From Beroe forskalii (lineage: Eukaryota; Ctenophora; Nuda; Beroida; Beroidae): a DNA stretch of 64,000 bases. A program made the position numbers and the translations under genes. Positions 21,001 to 33,239 of this stretch are shown here, one piece after another. The stretch's first letter is position 1; the number at the start of each line of letters is the position of its first letter. The notes under the pieces are model-generated. The model was not told the origin of the DNA and did not search any database. It saw only the letters and a list, made by a program, of their open reading frames with translations. Where the stretch lies: positions 62,001-126,000 of the forward strand of contig WFMF01000055.1 of NCBI GenBank assembly GCA_011033025.1, in the 5' to 3' direction.

Positions 21001-24000
21001 CTACGTGATTAAATCTGTACTCAAATTGTCTAGTTTGAGAGAGAGAGAAGATATATGGGATTGTTCCAAGATTCACGTCACTAAAATTTCAGTTCACAGC
21101 TTGAGAAATTTAACTTGACGGTAGGAGCTCGTACCAATAATAATATATTACTGAGATTCAATATATACAAGATTCTGTAATCTGTTTAAGTGCACTTCAC
21201 GATTTGTGCCTGTTGGACACGTTTGATTTTTGGCATCGCCCCAAAAAATTTGTGTCGACTGCCTTTAATAATAACCCATAACGAATATTATTTGCTTTAT
21301 TCTAACTTCTTATGGGCTGTCCTGTGGCCAGCTTTGAGAGGGCATTACAATATAGATTTAAATGATACCGAGTTTCACATTTCCTGATAACTTAGAAACT
21401 CACACAATCTGTTTGATAACATTTCGACCCCTCAAGTGCTCTGTAATTCGATACAGAAGTAAAACACCATCACACCACTTCTCTAAATCTAGACCGTGAT
21501 AAGGAGTTCGTTGTAATCTAACACACACACACCCCGAATACACACACGCACACTTCTTCGGCTCTTTATCTCGCTTGCGTTTCTCTAGAAGAAACAGTAG
21601 AGTAGAATTTCTCTCTGGTTTTGTGCGTTAAAGAAGAAGACTCCTGAGCTTCAGGATATGAAAGTTTCGCTCGTTTGTTCTGTGATTGTCGGTCTTGTCT
21701 TGGTTATACACCCAGCTACCCGTGAGTTGGTTTTGTTTTTCATAAAATGAAATTGAAATTTTAAGGTTTTTATTTTCATCTCAAACTTACACCACAGCTC
21801 GAAGTATTAGGGAACATAATTTTAAGTTGAGAAGATTCCCAATTCCCCGTTTCCCAAGGTTCATGCACTATCAACCACTATATCAACAATAGTCACAATT
21901 TACATCCTGCTATTTGCTAACCGTGAAACAATCCCCGTATTATATCACCCACAAATGTAGTAATTAAATTAAGGCGTTTTCTATCAACTGGTCATGGTCC
22001 CAAACATTAAAATCCATCACTGGGCATTCTCAACCCCCTCACTTCTGAAAATAAAAACCCCTGTCTGTGTTTCAGCCACGTGTGCGGACTACAAGAGCAC
22101 GTGTCCCCAGAGCACCTTCGCCTCGGTGCAGTCAGGAAACAACTGGGCCTGCCCCAACTTCTGGAAGAGAAGCACCTTTTCTTCCTTCCGAACTGTCTCA
22201 GGTCTTGGAGACTTGGACACGTCTCAACTCACTGCCGAGGTGATCCACGATGGTAACAAAACCTCCGTGAGTCTGTGTACGGTGACCCCAGCAGTAGCGG
22301 GCTACAGGTTTATCAAGAAATGGCCGAATGGAGGGTATTGTGTCCCAGCCCCCACAACTGCCCAGTGTCCTGACTCCATGACCAGAGTCAGCGCCACTGT
22401 GTCTGCCCCGGGCCGGACCTTCACCTGCGCAGACAACCAGCCCATGACCAACTGTCAGGCAGGGAGCTTCGACATGAACGCGTGCTGTCCCACCAACATG
22501 ACTACAGACGGTGCTTATCTCAACTCTCCCATGTACAACATTGCCACTTTCTTCCTCCTGAAGACCAACGCCACATGTCCTCAGCTCTACGGTTTCTCCT
22601 CGACTGAGGAATCGTTTTCCATCCCTAACGCAACCATCTCCTCGGGATTCCCTCAATTCCTCGCTAATTCCACCGGAGTTGGGGGTCTGCAGATCACATT
22701 CTGTCGCTACGCTGCTGTCTCGTGCAGCACACGAAACCTCACTACTCCCTACGAAATGATTGTCATGCAGGGGCCCTGTAAGAGGACATTCACTGTGTAC
22801 TGTAACTCCCCCGCCTTCTTAGTGCAACCTACTAACAGTGGGAACAGCTACACTGATTACTGTCTCCCCAGTGGGGAGTACGGGCAGGAAACGGTATGTG
22901 GTAATGTACGCTTTACTTTCCACTTATTTATGTCAGCTGTGGAAACAGCAGAAAATTGTCCTCTGAAACACTCTCTTTTTTCGTGGGAATATAAGTTGTA
23001 TGAAAGTACTTGTGCCCAATCAATAGTTTCCATAACTATTTCCATAATCCGTGTTTATTCTAAGAAGTACCTTACATCAGGTACACCTGTGCGGTAAGCA
23101 GTGTCCTGCCCTCCCACCCATTGCTAACAGCCGCTATGTGGGCTACTCCACTGCCCCACCCAGCACGGTGAGTGTGCAGTGCGATGATGGCCACTACCTG
23201 GTGGGACAGAACACCACGACTTGTCAGAGAAATGGGACCTGGAGCAGTGACTTGTCCGGGACTCAGTGTTTGTATGCTAAGTGCGATGAGACCAAGCTGC
23301 CGGATAACACCACAGGTTGGTGGTAAGGGGAGGTGTTAAGAAATCTGTGGTTATTGCAAAATATCTACTTCGCTAAGACGATATCCGGTTGATACTTGCT
23401 GCAGCAATTATTTGAGGATTGATTAAGACCATTTGTCGATGTAATAGATTCATCCCATGATGTATCTATGGTACACCCATAACTGAACCCTCCATTCCAT
23501 GCAGGGTTAACCAGATGGAAGACTGATGGAACAAGTAATCCCTACGCTTTCGACCACAAAGTCACCCTATTTTGTGACACCACGTCAGATGAATGTGCTC
23601 ATTTTGATGATCTCTCAAATCAGTACGATGTCACGTGTCTCCAATCAGGTATGGTTTGTTCAATTTAGAGGTGACCTTTGTTGTTTTATGATGGGCATGG
23701 GGAGTACATGATTTGAAACCATTGGCTTTGTGCCAAATTTTCAATTTTGTATGAATTTCGACTAAGAAACGTCAAACGTTTCTTCTTCCAATCAGGATGG
23801 AGCACGATTGGAACCTGCAGCCCTGGATCCACCTGCCCCGCCCCATCCTCCACACCCACCTCCACCCCCTCCACCTCTACCACGCCTCCCTACACGTGTG
23901 GTACTACCGCCACCTACACCTGCCTACCACACCACATCTCCCTGGACCCCGCCCAGCCCTTCTCTCTGAGCTGTCTCCGGAACGGGTCGTGGAGTGGCCC

Positions 24001-27000
24001 GCCCCCCTCGTGTGAGACGGGGGTGTGCACCACGCCCCCCTTAGTGCTGGGCAATGGGGAGGTGGAGAGACCGGTTAATACTAGTACTGTGCCCGGCATG
24101 AGCTTCCAGGGGGACACACTGCAGTTTGCTTGTGATCCAACCTACAGGTTGATTACTGGAACTAGTCCAATCAAACTCTATATTCTTCTTATTTTCCAAG
24201 ACTTTTTTCATATTATTTCATGCATTTTGATCTAGGCAATCTCATTTCGTACTCTGATTTTCTGCATTTATCTAGCTTGTCTGAATGTCAGGTAGTCACA
24301 CTCACACTCCTTCAGGTTGATAAATGGGACGGATGAGATCGTGTGCATGTCTGATGGAATGTGGAGTGGTCCAACCAATCCTGCGTGTATCCTGATAGAG
24401 TGCCCCATGGCCCCTCTCACCATCCCTCATGGTAATGACACGCTGTAAATTAAACACTAAAACCCTTGATAGTAAAGTCAAAATCAACCACTTATTATTT
24501 GACTTACAATCGATAATAATTTCACAACATGTGATTATCATAAAAAAGCGAGTCCGTAGCTAACGAATACCACTTCTGCAGGTAAGAGGGTGGACGGACT
24601 GGTGAACGAAACGGAATACCACTTGGGAGACGAGGTGGTCTACTCCTGCGACACAGAGTACGAGTTGAACTACACGGACCCTGTGGCGTGTAACAACACG
24701 GCCCAGTGGAACCCGTACATCCCGTCCTGCCAGCTGGTGTCGTGCGGCCGGCCCCCGGCTGTGGACCATACTATACCCCCGGGGCCCAGCCCCAAGTACC
24801 CCATCCACACGAACTACACCTACCAGTGCTCCACAGGGTACAGTGCGGGGAACAGGACTGTGCAGTGTGAGTACAGTGTAGATGGGGTGCTGGGCTGGCA
24901 GGGGGCGCTCCCCACCTGTGTGCCAGTCTACTGCGGGGCAGTGCCTAATATCACAGATGGGGCCTACGACACGGCACCTAACGCGTCCGTCACGCGTTAC
25001 CCGTACGGCACGCAGTACACCTACACCTGCGTTCAGGGGTATAACGCTTCAGTGGCTTACTTCACGAACTGTAGTGAGAGTGAGGAGTGGGCCCCTGCGC
25101 CAGGGTGCCATGCTGTCCACTGTCATCAGCCTGGCGTACTGTACTCCATAGTGAACGATACCCGGCCCCTCCTCCCCTACCACTCCTATCTCAGAATCCG
25201 GTGCGATGACAGCAGGCTCTACAAGTCCCCTCAGGAGCTCATGTGTGGAGAGAACGGGGTGTGGATCAATGTGGACGGAGGTAAGATAATCTCCTGCATG
25301 CAGCCCAAGCACTTCTTCCACGCTAACAAGTGGACATTCGGCGGGGTCGGCATTGCCATGCTTATCATCCTAATCGCACTCATACTGATCTATGTCGTGA
25401 GGAAGCGGCGACGGGAGAGTGCGGGGGATGACGGAGCGTTCAACGACCGGACCAAGTTCGCTTTCTCGGCGGATAACAACGAACTAACGGGTTTCGATAA
25501 CCCCACGTATGAAGACGCCAGAGCCCCGACCCAGATACCCATAGATCGGAACAACAGCCGGCTGGTGCTGCGAGGCGGAGCCGACAGAGTAGCCTCCACC
25601 ACGACACAGGATTCTGAGAGGACTGGGAGTGGTGAGAGCCGGTACGACACGCTGCACGGAGCCAAGTACAGTCCGGGGGCGGGCGTGGTAACAGAGCCTG
25701 CTCCAGGGCACTACAACACCCTGAGCAACCTGAAATCACACGAGGTGCAGCCTAACGAGTACACAACACCCCCTGGAGCTGTGGAGGAGGAGAGAGGAGG
25801 GCGGTACCCTGGCAACGCATGGGGTGACGCCCCCACGCCTAGCAACCAGCTATACGCAGACCAGTATGAGGAGGAGGATGTTTATAACGTGCCCACACTA
25901 GCCAGGAACAGGCCAGCTCCTCAACCAGAGATTGGAGAGGAGGAGGAGGAGGGGGGAGTGCAGATTAATAGTCTCTACAATAGCGCAGAGGCAGCGGAGA
26001 TATGCGGCAGCCCCATGGAAACAGACTTTGATAACATCATATACGATAACATTTAATGTGCAGGTTATATCATGTGCTAGTTGTACCTTATAACATGTAG
26101 CCATTTAGCGTAGTTTGGGTCAAATTTGTACACTGAAACTTTTGTACACGGAACTGAAGCTTTCAAATTCAGAAACTCATCAAAGGGCCCTGTTCGTATG
26201 CTGTTATTAGCAGAAACAATCCTTCTTCAGGTTATTTCTAAGTTTTATGCTTGCTAGCGAATCAAGGACAGCTATTTTATTGGATCAGTTCACTTACACT
26301 TTTTGGTCAGTAGAAATAGAAAGTTGTTATTTGTTTATTGCTGTTGTTTTATAGATTTGTTGATTTTATATGTGTGAATCGCAGTGAGATATCCACAAAG
26401 TCGTGGTTAGGTAACATTGGAGGATGTTGGTTTTGTGATTCTAGATATTTGGTCGATTTTGGAATATGAATGTGTGCAGTGTGTTGTTTTCAATGTAAAA
26501 AAAACTCAGAAAATTGGACATCTTTCACTTCGTTGGAGTCACGAATCTTAAATCTTTTATCTTCTTCAAAGAATTTATTAAGGGTTTAACGTCATACGAC
26601 TTGTCAGCTAAGAGCTGGTTCACATATTACGTAATCAGTCAGGGGAAGGGAGAAGGTTTGCAAATGATTGCAGTTAATGCCATAATGACATTTGATAAGT
26701 AACGATACTGATCACGGAAGACGGTTGGGAGGTTTAAAATCGTTCAAAACTTGATTACGTAACATGTAAACGGTTACACTCCTGCCCGGCCCGTTTTAGC
26801 GACCATGTAAGTTGCGGCACACGTTCACCACTTCGACTGCTCATTAATTATATTGCTCTTCTCACTACACTCAAATACAGGAGTGATGTGCAAGCTCGCT
26901 GCTGTATAAAATAAGAGCGATTAAACATAAAGCGGAAAATACACGTCATATACGCGCGTGCACAGAATTAAATTAGTACTGTACAGATAAATGTCGTAGG

Positions 27001-29707
27001 GAATTCGCGCGCGCGGTAATATTTTCACTTTGGTACAATTGGGTATTAACTGAAAACTTCACTTTATCAAAACTATGATTTTGATTACGGTCCTCTCACA
27101 AGTTATCAATATTGGTGATTGCTAATCATGCCTCAAAATGTTCCACATAACATTTCTACAATTGGGAAAGCACGACAATCGTTCATACTTTCATAAATGT
27201 GGTTGAAAATTAGAATAATCATTCAGCATTGACTCACCTCATGCCCATGTTGAGAGTGACAGGCATAGTGGGAGCGTTAGGGCAGATGAACTTCACTCCA
27301 TCCAGATTCAGATCTTCTCTCATCATGCAACTCCACCCCTGGCCAGTGTCACCCAAACCATGTAGAAATATCACACTTGCTGAAAAAGTGAGGTCATTTG
27401 GACATTTGGCACATCAAACCATGATGCAGAAATACTACACTCACTGAAAAATAAAATCTATAGTATCTGTACGATCTGCTTAACCGGCCACAATACTGAA
27501 ATCGTTTAAATTGAACCTTTCATAGTCTTCAGACAATGAAATTAGGCGCACCATTCACCAAATATGACAAAACATACAAAAAAGTACACGATAAGGAACT
27601 GGAAAAATTCACTCCGCAAGAATTTGGATGCAGTTAGTATTTATGTGATATTTCATCGAACTTATTGATACTTACACCTTTTACACGTTATTTTCTGTCG
27701 ATATAATAGCACCATTTCATTTTGGACATATTTCTTAATTACGGCTTTCAATCAGTATCCTTTTCAAGAAAGATGAAGGCCGTTTTGAAAAACACGTGAC
27801 ACAGGTAAACTTAATTCCTAATTCCTATCAGGTGCTACATCAATCTAAACCTCTATCGATATTGCGGCGATGTATTATAATGGTCTATACTCTATGCACT
27901 ACGCAGTGTAAGGTGAGTAGTGACTAGTTACACGTGACATATACAAAGTACGTGGTTATAATTCTCATCAAAGTAAGCCTGGCGAGCTTAGTGGATGTCC
28001 TTGCTGAACGGCATGTTAAACAAGGAACTGAAGCTGAGAGGTTCCGTTCAGTCCGAGCAGCTATTGGATCAAATGTTGGTATACCTACAAAGTGTGTTTC
28101 TCAACACAACCCCAGATTGTAAACATTGACTAATGATGCGGAAATTGTGATCGTCAGGAATCTTAATTATAATTTCGTAAGAGCACGTGAATAATGTTTG
28201 TTTGTGCTTCCGTACACAATTAAATTTGAGCTTGCCAAGAAAATATCAAGAGAAACGAATGCAAACGGAAAAAAGAGGTGCCGTTTCTATGGAGATTGGA
28301 TATATGTGCACGTGCAGCATAAAGTAGTTCGTAAAGTAGTGTTTCTGTTACGTTAATGATTTAAGCTGTCGAGATGTTGTTTTTAAATGTTGATTTTTTT
28401 AAATTCGTAGTTCATGAGGCATGTAGGAATATTTTGGACGACAGTTATTGGAAGTTTAGGAAAGTAGGAAGTTATTACAAAAGAAATCTCTGAGCAGTAC
28501 AGTTCAACCGATGAAATAATCTCGCATCGAACGATGTTCCCACCTCTCGGCGTGTTTCAAAATTAATGAGAAGTTCACGAAGTTCGATTCAGAACACTTC
28601 ACGTAAACGTAAGGGGAAACAAAATTGTTGAACTAACAAAACGCGACACACACGCATTTTAATCTTGCGCGCAACGCAGAAACTCTGCGCGCGTCGCAAA
28701 GTTATTTCAGATATAGTTACGAACTTACAAGAGAAAATGCGCGGCGTAAAATTATGAATTTGATTTTGCGCTTAGTCTGAGCGCGCACCAGGCAAGGCCT
28801 CAAATTAATTTTTAATTTATTTCCATTTCTTACGCAGCTTTATTCAGTATACGAATGAAGGAAAAATCATAATTCACGGTAATGTTCCCTAATGCCTTAC
28901 CACGAGCGCGTCGCAACTTTCGTCGTTTTCTCCTTTGACATCAACATTCACCTTTGCGCCATCAGACAACGCACCTCGGCAACTTCAGTTCCTATCAACC
29001 TATCTTTTTACTTACTTCATTCTGCTGGCTTTTGGTTTCATCTAACCACATGCTCACGCGCGGCCTGAGGAGGAACGACGGCACGCCACGCAGAATAGGA
29101 CGCTGGTGAGTGCAAGCTGTTGGTAACTTGGTAAGAATTTGCGAACAAGGCGGCGCGTAGCGCCGCCGAGTGAGCAATGTAATAGCAGGCCCACCGGGCC
29201 TGCTAGTTTATTATAAATTCTCTGACTCTAAACTAAGCCTTTCACAGCTTATAATTGGATATTTGGCTACAAAAACTGCTGAATTTTGTATAGTGATACT
29301 GTAAAGGAGAAAAAGCTGGATGATACATAAATGATTGCTCAGGCAGAAAACTAAAATATGATTCACATGAGCAGCAGCCTTTGGATAACACTGGATAGCA
29401 CAGTAGTTCAAAATAGTGCCTAGCGTATTTCAATATTTATAGGTTGTATACTATGAAATTTAAAACCAAATTTAAAACCAAACTTATAACTATTTCTTGA
29501 TGGGAGGCCCTATTAACAGATTTTAAATTTGGCTGGGTGCCTGCCCTCAGCACATCCCAGATGCTTCATTATATAACCCAGAGAAAATATATGTCAAGTT
29601 TTGGGCTGTAAAAATTTATTATTGAATTGAATTGAAAAAGTTTCATTCTCAATGTTCCTGTCCTTACCTTTGTGAGCTCCTTTGGGTTCAATCACGTGAG
29701 CAGACAT
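18087..29707 (-). CDS. Acyl-protein thioesterase (LYPLA1/2-like)
   Basis: This is a serine hydrolase that removes palmitoyl groups from cytosolic proteins. Exons in order on the minus strand: 29707-29668 (MSAHVIEPKGAHK), 27379-27238 (SVIFLHGLGDTGQGW ... NMGM), 20975-20908 (MPAWYDIKSLSFDCEEDGPG), 20144-20004 (KIVVGGFSQGGAVALYSGLT), 19851-19722 (SCYLPLRDEI ... MCHGDSD) and 18236-18087 (FGEMTKEWLSRFNP to stop). The catalytic Ser (GFSQG), Asp (HGDSD) and His (LPHSSC) are all present. The total of about 220 aa is the family norm. The first four junctions agree in phase. The last does not: GT-AG splicing would lose frame by one base, although the protein aligns to family members without a gap there. 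The second intron holds a whole gene on the other strand. Confidence 0.88.
18237..19721 (-). other. Last intron of the thioesterase gene, flanked by an 11-bp direct repeat
   Basis: On the plus strand ACTGGCAGAAG stands at 18236-18246 and again at 19720-19730, at the two splice borders. On the gene strand the exon ends CTTCTGCCA|GTGAGT and the intron ends CTTCTGCCAG. The two inner ends also share GTGAGTT in opposite orientation. The interior is mostly satellite. Confidence 0.7.
18452..19680. repeat. Satellite, unit about 356 bp, 3.5 copies
   Basis: GTATCTGGTCATAAATTAT starts at 18461, 18822, 19178 and 19531, a period of 353-361. Copies differ by scattered substitutions and short indels. Reverse-strand frames of about 70-115 codons beginning MDFTGKQRKTGEYHWFSGF are a product of this repetition; I do not treat them as genes. 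Confidence 0.92.
20070..20760 (-). repeat. Tandem copies of the start of thioesterase exon 4 with its acceptor
   Basis: The stretch from the exon body (CAATCTTATCAGTGGGGATA on plus) through the acceptor (CAGCGCTTTCTGGGGGTTAC) recurs about five times, spaced roughly 100-150 bp, some copies partial. Each fuller copy carries the acceptor (minus strand CCCCCAG|AAAGCGCTGAG). Only the copy at 20004-20144 retains the GFSQG catalytic segment and the donor. Confidence 0.85.
21658..26056 (+). CDS. Sushi (CCP)-domain single-pass receptor with tyrosine-rich tail
   Basis: Seven exons in phase: 21658-21721, 22076-22893, 23081-23315, 23505-23648, 23796-24147, 24316-24431 and 24582-26056, giving about 1067 aa. 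The signal peptide is MKVSLVCSVIVGLVLVIHP. A Cys-rich, N-glycosylation-rich N-terminal region follows, then several CCP modules (for example CPALPPIANSRYVGY, GNGEVERPVNTST, CGRPPAVDHTIPPG, CGAVPNITDGAYD), with a Thr/Ser/Pro stretch in exon 5. A membrane span (GIAMLIILIALILIYVV) precedes RKRRR. The tail holds FDNPTYED (NPxY endocytosis motif), YDTL, YNTL, VYNVP, SLYNS and a C-terminal IIYDNI, a pYxN-type site that GRB2 SH2 domains favour. A role in adhesion or innate recognition is inference. The gene lies inside intron 2 of the thioesterase gene, on the opposite strand. Confidence 0.85.
23649..23795 (+). other. 147-bp intron bounded by a 10-bp direct repeat
   Basis: TCCAATCAGG straddles the donor (TCCAATCAG|GTATGG) and recurs at the acceptor (TCCAATCAG|GATGG). 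The phase is correct on both sides. Confidence 0.75.
24148..24315 (+). other. 168-bp intron bounded by a 9-bp direct repeat with AGGT
   Basis: CAGGTTGAT occurs at 24145-24153 across the donor and at 24313-24321 across the acceptor. The similarity continues weakly beyond: unspliced reading gives RLITGT where the next exon reads RLINGT. The donor GTTGAT is a poor match to consensus. Confidence 0.75.
26057..27237. other. Non-coding stretch in thioesterase intron 2
   Basis: This lies between the end of the sushi gene and thioesterase exon 2. It contains the presumed 3' UTR of the sushi gene and a GC-rich patch near 26950-27020 (CGCGCGCGCGG), with nothing I recognise as a gene. Confidence 0.5.
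27970..28125 (+). repeat. SINE-like dispersed repeat
   Basis: The segment GTCCTTGCTGAACGGCATGT then TAAACAAGGAACTGAAGCTG is found again, diverged, at about 31995-32055. It opens with a box-A-like TGGCGAGCTTAGTGG and has a box-B-like AGGTTCCG. Its end (TCTCAACACAACCCCAGATTG) recurs near 16130. A tRNA origin is a guess. The rest of thioesterase intron 1 (27380-29667) shows no gene. Confidence 0.45.
29147..29207. other. Two adjacent perfect GC-rich hairpins
   Basis: GGCGGCGC-GTA-GCGCCGCC is followed 18 bp later by AGCAGGCCC-ACC-GGGCCTGCT and then AGTTT. The second hairpin ends in CTAGT, which is how Helitron 3' ends look, but no Helitron body is recognised. Confidence 0.5.
29505..29640 (-). repeat. 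Retroposon 3'-end copy
   Basis: Its reverse complement matches 41325-41470 and 42795-42945 (AATTCAATTCAATTATAAAT, then TTTTACAGCACAAAACTTGT). It carries an (ATTGA)n tail, typical of a SINE or LINE 3' end. Confidence 0.65.
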
Positions 29708-32700
29708 GTCAACTGTGAAGAAGGTTCTGCTGATGCAATTCCCAATCTTGAACAGGTCAGTGGAGGAATTGTATTCAAAAACTTTGCTGAGCACTTTTAA
29801 CATGCACCCTTCATCTACATATTTGATGAGTTCAATGATTAAAGTGATAACACAATTTTATGCCAACAAAAGAACCAATACAAAAAAGCAGACAAAAATG
29901 ATATGAAATCTGTATGTTTTGCTACATTTTATTTGTTTCTGAGCACCCTTTTATGCAACCCTACATACCAGCACTTATTCACGTATCTTGTAGAACTCAA
30001 TCTGCTGAGTTTAGGGGTACCAATCTTATTGAAATTGAACACCTTAATATTATGGGATTGTCATTATCCTTTAAACCCTAATATTAACTATGACAGCATG
30101 ACCTGACCAGCTTATAATCTTTGAATTTACTAATCATACTAAATATTTCTCACCAAATGTGAAATGTTCAGCCAGTGCTTAGAAAAACAACTCACTCTGC
30201 TTACCAGACTAACACCTTTCATAACAATTTGATTCCTAGACTTTTTGTACTCAGGCCCAATTGTACTCATGCCCAATTCACAGAATATTATTTCATCATA
30301 AATAAATTGAAAAATGGCTTGGCCCAACAATTTCAACTTGTCAGATTTCAAAGATCTTGTGATTGTGGTGTCTCAGTTTATTCATGCTCGGTGTATTGCC
30401 CCATACAAGGGATAGATTTTTGTTGCAGCATGTGACATCATGCAAATGAACTTGTCCCTATTTGTACACATGGATGGATCAATAAAACATGTAAATTTGG
30501 ACAGAAATTCCATGAATAGTAAGTTGCATGCACTGTGAAATGCATTTCTTTAATCCCTCAGTCGATCATTGCATGGGCAACCACAACAAAGCACATATTA
30601 TATGCATGTCGTCATGTATGACATGAAAGGTTAAGACACCATCATACAGTAACTCCTTCATTTCACGTTTTGCTTTGGTTCTATGGAGCCATCCATAATA
30701 AATAATAAATAATCAAATTTATCAGTCCATCATTGCCCTTTCTTTTCAAATATATCAAAATAGGAATCACAACAAAATATCTGTATGATATTTTCTTTAT
30801 GTTTATGTGAATGGATTATACAGACAACAAAATATTGGTCATTGTAGAGGTCCCCCTCCCCCTTGTCTGCAAGCAACTGCAGCCTCAAATAAGTCCAAGT
30901 TCTGAGAGATCATCGATTTTTGTAGCAAATGCTTGTTTGCAGATTTTGACCCTGCTATCAGCACCAATCACTGCTGATCAGCACCAATTGCAAGGTCAAC
31001 ATCTAACTGCTTGGCAAATCATCCAAAATTTTCATCTGGACATCTGTCATCTGCATCCAAAAAAACCCTTCCCTGCATCTGCATTGGTCCCCTCATAGTG
31101 AAAGTCCTTTATCTCGAGCTGATCTCTAACACAATATGCTGGCAAGCCCTGAATTGCTTTGCAGTCTGATAGTGGGGTCCTGGACTGCAGGCTGCTCTGA
31201 GCTCTCAGCTCAGAATATCCCTGGCAGTCGGGTGGCCAGTCCACCCAGGAGTACATGCCCTTGGCATTGCATACAGAGAAGTCTCTATGCTCTGCATGGC
31301 TGCCAGAGGTCTGGTTGCTTATAAAGGCAACTGTGGCCTTTTCTTACTTGACTTGACTTGATGATGTCCTTTATGGATGGCCCCTTAATAGGTTTTCAAT
31401 TCAATGTCAATGTCAATTATTAATTTTATTTTAGTTCCAAAAACCAATGAAAAGGATCCACATATATGAGTAAAGCCAGTTATAATTATGGAAGTTCCTG
31501 TAGGCTGCATTCTCTACTTTATTAATTATCTGGCTAAGGCTAAGACTTTGCAGCAATGTAAATCGGGCAGCATTTGATGCTGCAAACATTTTTCGACATA
31601 GGAGATTATGAAATTTTGGACAGCATCCTTTCATAGAGCCAATCCCAGGGAAAGAAGAAACACCCAAAGCATGTGTACATTATGGTTTCATCACTCATGA
31701 AGCCACAAAACAATGGAAACATTTTCAATGCTAAAATAAAGTAAAGTTAAACAATACATAAGTTGCAATTCAAATTCAAAGCTTAAAAGTGTACAGAACC
31801 ATTCAAAAATCATAGGTTCCATATTTTTTCTTTGTGATTTATCTTACTAACCATAGGAGCCATTGGAAATGTAATAGTACTGTGGGCATTAATTATCAAC
31901 CACAAAGAAACATTTCCAAAATACAGAGGGTATAAATGCAACTTATGTCGTAGTATTAATGGGTGTCTAAGTGCATAACCATGGTGAACTCAGTGTAGAT
32001 CCTTGCTGTATGGCATGTTAAACAAGGAATCGAAGCTGAGGGGCTCTGTACAGGACATTGCTATTGCGACATATGTCATAATACAGATAAGATTTAGATA
32101 AATAAAAGTTATTGTCCATGGCCAGTTGGTTGCCAAGACTTTGTCAGATGTTGTCTGGCACATTTTTTATGGCTAGATAAGTGACAACATCTTTGTTGTT
32201 CGATGTATGACCCACTAATGCCAGCAGCGAAGCGATGCTAATTCTTGAGAGGGTCAGTCAACGTCAGACAACAACATCTGGCAAAATTACAAAATATACT
32301 CATTGTGAACAATGCAACATATAGATCAGTTTCAGAACGAAACCCGAAAGTGTTTTTCGACTAATTCACTGACAAATTAAAATGATTTGAAATGCATGAA
32401 TTCAACACAACCTGTATGATATGATCTGAATGAAATTTATCACATATGGACTTTTTATAAATTTTATTGCACTGTTTAGATAATTTGTTATTCAGATGAT
32501 ATATCATCAATTTTCCTACGCCGCGCTTGCTAAACACGTATATCCCTGCACCTGTTTGCGTTGCGCGGCGCGATTCCTCAGAATTAGAACAGTTTCCTAA
32601 ACCCGCATAGGCCATAGGTGTGTGTACGCGCCGCGCGCTTCCCTTTGACATAGACACCCCTGGGGGGAACCCTACAGGGCCGCGGCCGCACTATAGGCAA

Positions 32701-33239
32701 CCCCGGCACTGGGTGCGCGGAAATTCGGCGGTTGCGCGCGCCGTACAAGTCAGAATTCAACGTGACATTCGCGATCCGAATCCCAATAGCGCTGCGCCGC
32801 GCATTCTTACGTCCACCATTGCGAAATCAAGCAAAAATTTTTATAGAATATCATAATATTTCATAATATGGAAATGAGTTATTAAGTCAATATTTTTTGC
32901 AGTTTTATTTCAATTTTTAAGCTTGTTAGTTTCAGCAAATATTTATAGTGCAAATTGGTGCATATAAGCAATGAAATAAGAAATTTCTTGTTTAATTTCA
33001 GTTGTTGATTTGCCAAAGATTACACAAGTTTGGTCAGTTTGGATATTCTGATGTCTACATGTGTTGGTTACCTTATAGCTGTACTCTAACTTACCAACAT
33101 ACATTGACTTAGGATTGTCCCATTTGTCAACTTCTGAAGTATCAAGCTTGGATTATGGATAAGTTCTCCAAATCATCAAACCTTTGTTCTGCTTCCAATT
33201 ACCTCAGCTATCAGTTCAAAATAATAACATACACACCTG
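29708..33239. other. Intergenic region with retroposon debris
   Basis: No host gene is supported. It contains a probable LINE/SINE 3' end at about 31050-31362 (a GGTTGCTTATAAAGGCAAC hairpin and a CTTGACTTGACTTGA tail), a second SINE-like copy at 31990-32060, a foldback relative at 32140-32280 and a GC-rich stretch at 32517-32815. Confidence 0.5.

Noticed and set aside
22198-22656. 152-codon reverse frame in the sushi gene
   Set aside because: Shadow of the GC-rich coding exon 22076-22893.
31047-31324. Host gene with Cys-rich frames on both strands
   Set aside because: Ends with a hairpin and a short (ACTTG)n tail like a retroposon 3' end; no splice signals fit.
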